Shown here piece by piece: positions 16,462-20,394 of a stretch of 20,394 nucleotides of DNA; position 1 is the first letter of the stretch; each line of letters begins with the position of its first letter. The notes under the pieces are model-generated. The model worked only from the letters and a program-made list of their open reading frames with translations. It did not search any database and was not told where the DNA came from. The position numbers were made by a program, and so were the translations under genes. Location: positions 1 through 20,394 of the forward strand of contig CAMCYV010000013.1 of the NCBI GenBank assembly GCA_945885645.1. Reading direction: 5' to 3'. This DNA is from Bifidobacterium breve. GTDB taxonomy: Bacteria; Actinomycetota; Actinomycetes; S36-B12.

Positions 16462-18387
<1,926 letters not shown>

Positions 18388-18398
18388 CTCTTATATTT

Positions 18399-19034
18399 CT
18401 ACCAAGTGTTGCTATCCCCATCGATTATGCGCCAGCAATACCAAGCCGCGACACTTCGATAGGGTCGAAATACTTCGCCTTGGTTATCAAGATTTTTAGG
18501 CTCAACGTAGTCAGCAAGATCATGTATTTTTTCCCATCCGCGTCGCATTGCTAAATCGCCGGTGGGCCAAATATCTAAACGGTGCAAAGTGAACATGAGA
18601 AACATCTCAACGGTCCATCGACCAATACCCCAGAGTTTCGTCAATTCACTAATGATCTCGTGGTCACTTAACTTCGGATCAGAAAAGTCATAATCGTTCA
18701 CGTGCCACGCGTGTGCCATTTCCTTGATCGTTCGAGTTTTTGCTCCAGAAAGTCCTGCCGATCTAAGGTCCAAGTCAGCAACATCGCGTATTTTTGCGGG
18801 TGAGACATCGCCGTTTAATGCAAGCGTGAAGCGAGCGGTGATTGTGTCGGCGGCCTTCACTGAGAGTTGTTGTGCGATTACGGAGTTGACAAGTGCTTGA
18901 AAGTGGTTGACATCTTGATATTTCTTTCGACCAATGTTGCACAGCGGACTGCTTTCAATAATTGATGTAAACGCAGGATCAACTGCCAAAATGTGTTCAG
19001 CAGCTTTGCGCATTTTTTGTGCTGAGTGGCCCAC
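18399..19034 (-). CDS. DNA-3-methyladenine glycosylase II-like protein (AlkA type, HhH-GPD)
   Basis: This is a base-excision repair enzyme that removes alkylated bases such as 3-methyladenine from DNA. The 211-residue protein has the HhH-GPD fold. An N-terminal helical part contains HFQALVNSVIAQQLSVKAA (44-62), the substrate-pocket segment of AlkA-like enzymes, then GLSGAKTRTIKEMA. The helix-hairpin-helix is LWGIGRWTVEMFLMFTLHR (134-152), and the catalytic aspartate D160 lies in WPTGDLAMRRGW. The mixed beta N-terminal domain of E. coli AlkA (282 aa) is missing, as in many short relatives. No FeS cysteine cluster is seen, which argues against MutY/Nth. The start is GTG 19034; ATG 19013 is an alternative 7 codons in. 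Neither has a Shine-Dalgarno. The gene is divergent from tyrS. Confidence 0.88.
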   Translation of the reverse strand: MGHSAQKMRKAAEHILAVDPAFTSIIESSPLCNIGRKKYQDVNHFQALVNSVIAQQLSVKAADTITARFTLALNGDVSPAKIRDVADLDLRSAGLSGAKTRTIKEMAHAWHVNDYDFSDPKLSDHEIISELTKLWGIGRWTVEMFLMFTLHRLDIWPTGDLAMRRGWEKIHDLADYVEPKNLDNQGEVFRPYRSVAAWYCWRIIDGDSNTW

Positions 19035-19088
19035 GGGGACATGCTCTCACTGGCTGATTCATGGGATGACTCCGCCGGGTGTCACTCG

Positions 19089-19117
19089 TTGATAAGTCAA
19101 TGTCGATGCGACAAGAT
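19089..19117 (+). promoter_or_regulatory. Candidate tyrS promoter, leaderless arrangement
   Basis: TTGATA (19089-19094) and CAAGAT (19112-19117) are 17 nt apart and resemble -35 and -10 boxes. The -10 ends 6 nt before the GTG at 19124, which would make the message leaderless. The -10 lacks the usual first T, so confidence is moderate. Confidence 0.4.
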
Positions 19118-19123
19118 AGGGGA

Positions 19124-20394
19124 GTGAACTCAGCCTCCAACCACCAAGGAATCATTGCCGAACTCCAATGGCGTGGGCTCATTGCACAAAACACAGACCT
19201 AGAAGCACTCACCGAGGCGTGTTCGAATCCCATCACTCTTTACTGCGGTTTTGACCCCACCGCACCGAGTTTGCACCTGGGAAATTTAGTTCAAATTCTA
19301 ACTGTTCGACGCTTCCAGCAATTTGGACATAAGCCATTGGCCTTAGTCGGCGGAGCCACCGGTTTGATTGGAGACCCTAAAGAGTCGGGAGAAAGAACCC
19401 TCAATTCCGCTGACCTTGTTGGGGAGTGGGTTGGTCGAATTCGCACTCAGGTGGAGCGCTTCTATGATTTTGACGGACCTAACCCAGCCAGAATGGTGAA
19501 CAACCTTGATTGGACCAAGGATCTCAACGCAATCGAATTCTTGCGCGATATTGGCAAACACTTCAGTGTCAATCGAATGTTGGATCGAGAGGCTGTCGCG
19601 GCGAGACTTGCTAAGGATGGAATTAGTTTCACAGAGTTTAGCTATCAGTTACTTCAATCATTTGATTACCTAGAGTTGTTTCGGCGGTATGAATGCATAT
19701 TGCAAACCGGTGGATCAGATCAATGGGGCAACATCACTGCCGGAGTGGATTTGGTGCGACGTGTGGAAGCCACAAGCGTTCACGCTCTCACCACTCCACT
19801 TCTGACGAGGGCTGATGGCAATAAATTTGGTAAAACTGAAAGCGGCACGGTTTGGCTCGACCCTGCGTTAACAAGTCCATATTCGTTTTTCCAGTACTGG
19901 TTAAACGCTGACGACCGCGACATTCCCAAGTTACTAAATACATTTAGCTTTAAATCAGAGTCAGAAATTGCTGAATTGGTGAAGGCAAGTATCGATAGTC
20001 CACAAGAGCGAGCAGCGCAAAGGGCGCTGGCTGTGGAGCTGACCGAGCTTGTGCATGGAGAACATGAATGCATGGGCGCTCAGAATGCAGGCAAAGCTTT
20101 GTTCGGCGGTGGAGATCTTGCGGAGTTACCCGAATCGACACTTGAGGCAGCGTTGACCGAGGCCTTTTTGTGTGAAGTGCAAAAGAGTGAAGTAATTGAC
20201 GAGAAATTGCCGGCTCTTGATGAGCTTCTCGTTCGCAGTGGATTAGCGCAAAGCAAGAAAGCCGCTAGACGAACAATTGCAGAAGGAGGTGCCTACGTGA
20301 ACAACATTCGTATAGAGCACGAGGACTTCCAGGTGCCTGTTAGTGATCTGCTATTTGGACGTTGGGTAGTATTAAGGCGCGGTCGCAAGGCGTT
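19124..20394 (+). CDS. tyrS: Tyrosine-tRNA ligase (3' end cut by the window)
   Basis: TyrS charges tRNA-Tyr with tyrosine. The 423 codons seen cover nearly the whole protein (E. coli TyrS is 424 residues); the reading frame is open at the window end. The class I core has GFDPTAPSLHLGN (42-54), where the HIGH-type motif reads HLGN. It also has GGATGLIGDP (76-85), the tyrosine-site segment GGSDQWGNITAG (196-207) and KFGKT (234-238), the KMSKS equivalent. A C-terminal S4-like RNA-binding domain begins about residue 365 (LDELLVRSGLAQSKKAARRTIAEGGAYVN). I chose GTG 19124, preceded by a promoter-like pair; in-frame ATG 19106 and ATG 19100 are alternatives that add 6-8 residues. The AGGGGA just before GTG is too close to act as a normal Shine-Dalgarno. 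The gene is divergent from the glycosylase gene, with 89 bp between the two starts. Confidence 0.94.
   Translation, partial: MNSASNHQGIIAELQWRGLIAQNTDLEALTEACSNPITLYCGFDPTAPSLHLGNLVQILTVRRFQQFGHKPLALVGGATGLIGDPKESGERTLNSADLVGEWVGRIRTQVERFYDFDGPNPARMVNNLDWTKDLNAIEFLRDIGKHFSVNRMLDREAVAARLAKDGISFTEFSYQLLQSFDYLELFRRYECILQTGGSDQWGNITAGVDLVRRVEATSVHALTTPLLTRADGNKFGKTESGTVWLDPALTSPYSFFQYWLNADDRDIPKLLNTFSFKSESEIAELVKASIDSPQERAAQRALAVELTELVHGEHECMGAQNAGKALFGGGDLAELPESTLEAALTEAFLCEVQKSEVIDEKLPALDELLVRSGLAQSKKAARRTIAEGGAYVNNIRIEHEDFQVPVSDLLFGRWVVLRRGRKA

Overview
The window looks like a piece of an actinobacterial (Actinomycetota) chromosome with roughly balanced G+C. The evidence is gene content and order. 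SseB-like and DUF1844 genes flank infC-rpmI-rplT, then come a SpoU methyltransferase gene, pheST, argCJBD-argR-argH and tyrS. As I recall it, this is the order in Mycobacterium tuberculosis (infC...pheST...argCJBDFRGH...tyrS). Small size and tight packing fit a streamlined, possibly aquatic actinobacterium, but I cannot name the genus from sequence alone.

Layout. 1-477 is the 3' part of hisG, which meets a CynX-type MFS exporter gene tail to tail (474-1676, minus) with a 4-nt overlap. An SseB-like gene (1708-2388) and a DUF1844 gene (minus, ends 2398) converge on a small tandem duplication. 2730-2974 is a structured leader with a terminator-like hairpin ahead of infC, which starts on the rare codon ATC. 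Then follow rpmI, rplT and a TrmH/SpoU methyltransferase gene. 5036-8646 holds a probable 2-oxoglutarate/Fe(II) oxygenase, cysD and a cysN-cysC fusion, placed between the methyltransferase gene and pheS. pheS and pheT are translationally coupled to cysNC.

12220-16957 is the arginine operon argC-argJ-argB-argD-argR. An ARG box covers the argC promoter, and each gene overlaps the next. argH follows after 2 nt. argF and argG, normally inside this cluster, are absent. The N-acetylglutamate kinase lacks the features of arginine-inhibited enzymes. An AlkA-type DNA glycosylase gene (minus) and tyrS (cut by the window end) are divergent at the right edge.

The genes are mostly housekeeping: histidine, arginine and activated-sulfate synthesis, translation initiation, ribosomal proteins, two aminoacyl-tRNA synthetases and DNA base repair. 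I see no CRISPR, transposon, prophage, tRNA, rRNA or defence island. No stretch over 300 bases lacks a gene; the longest is the infC leader at about 250 bases. The most interesting points are the infC leader, the unassigned oxygenase next to the sulfate-activation genes, the pattern of leaderless starts, and the altered arginine operon.
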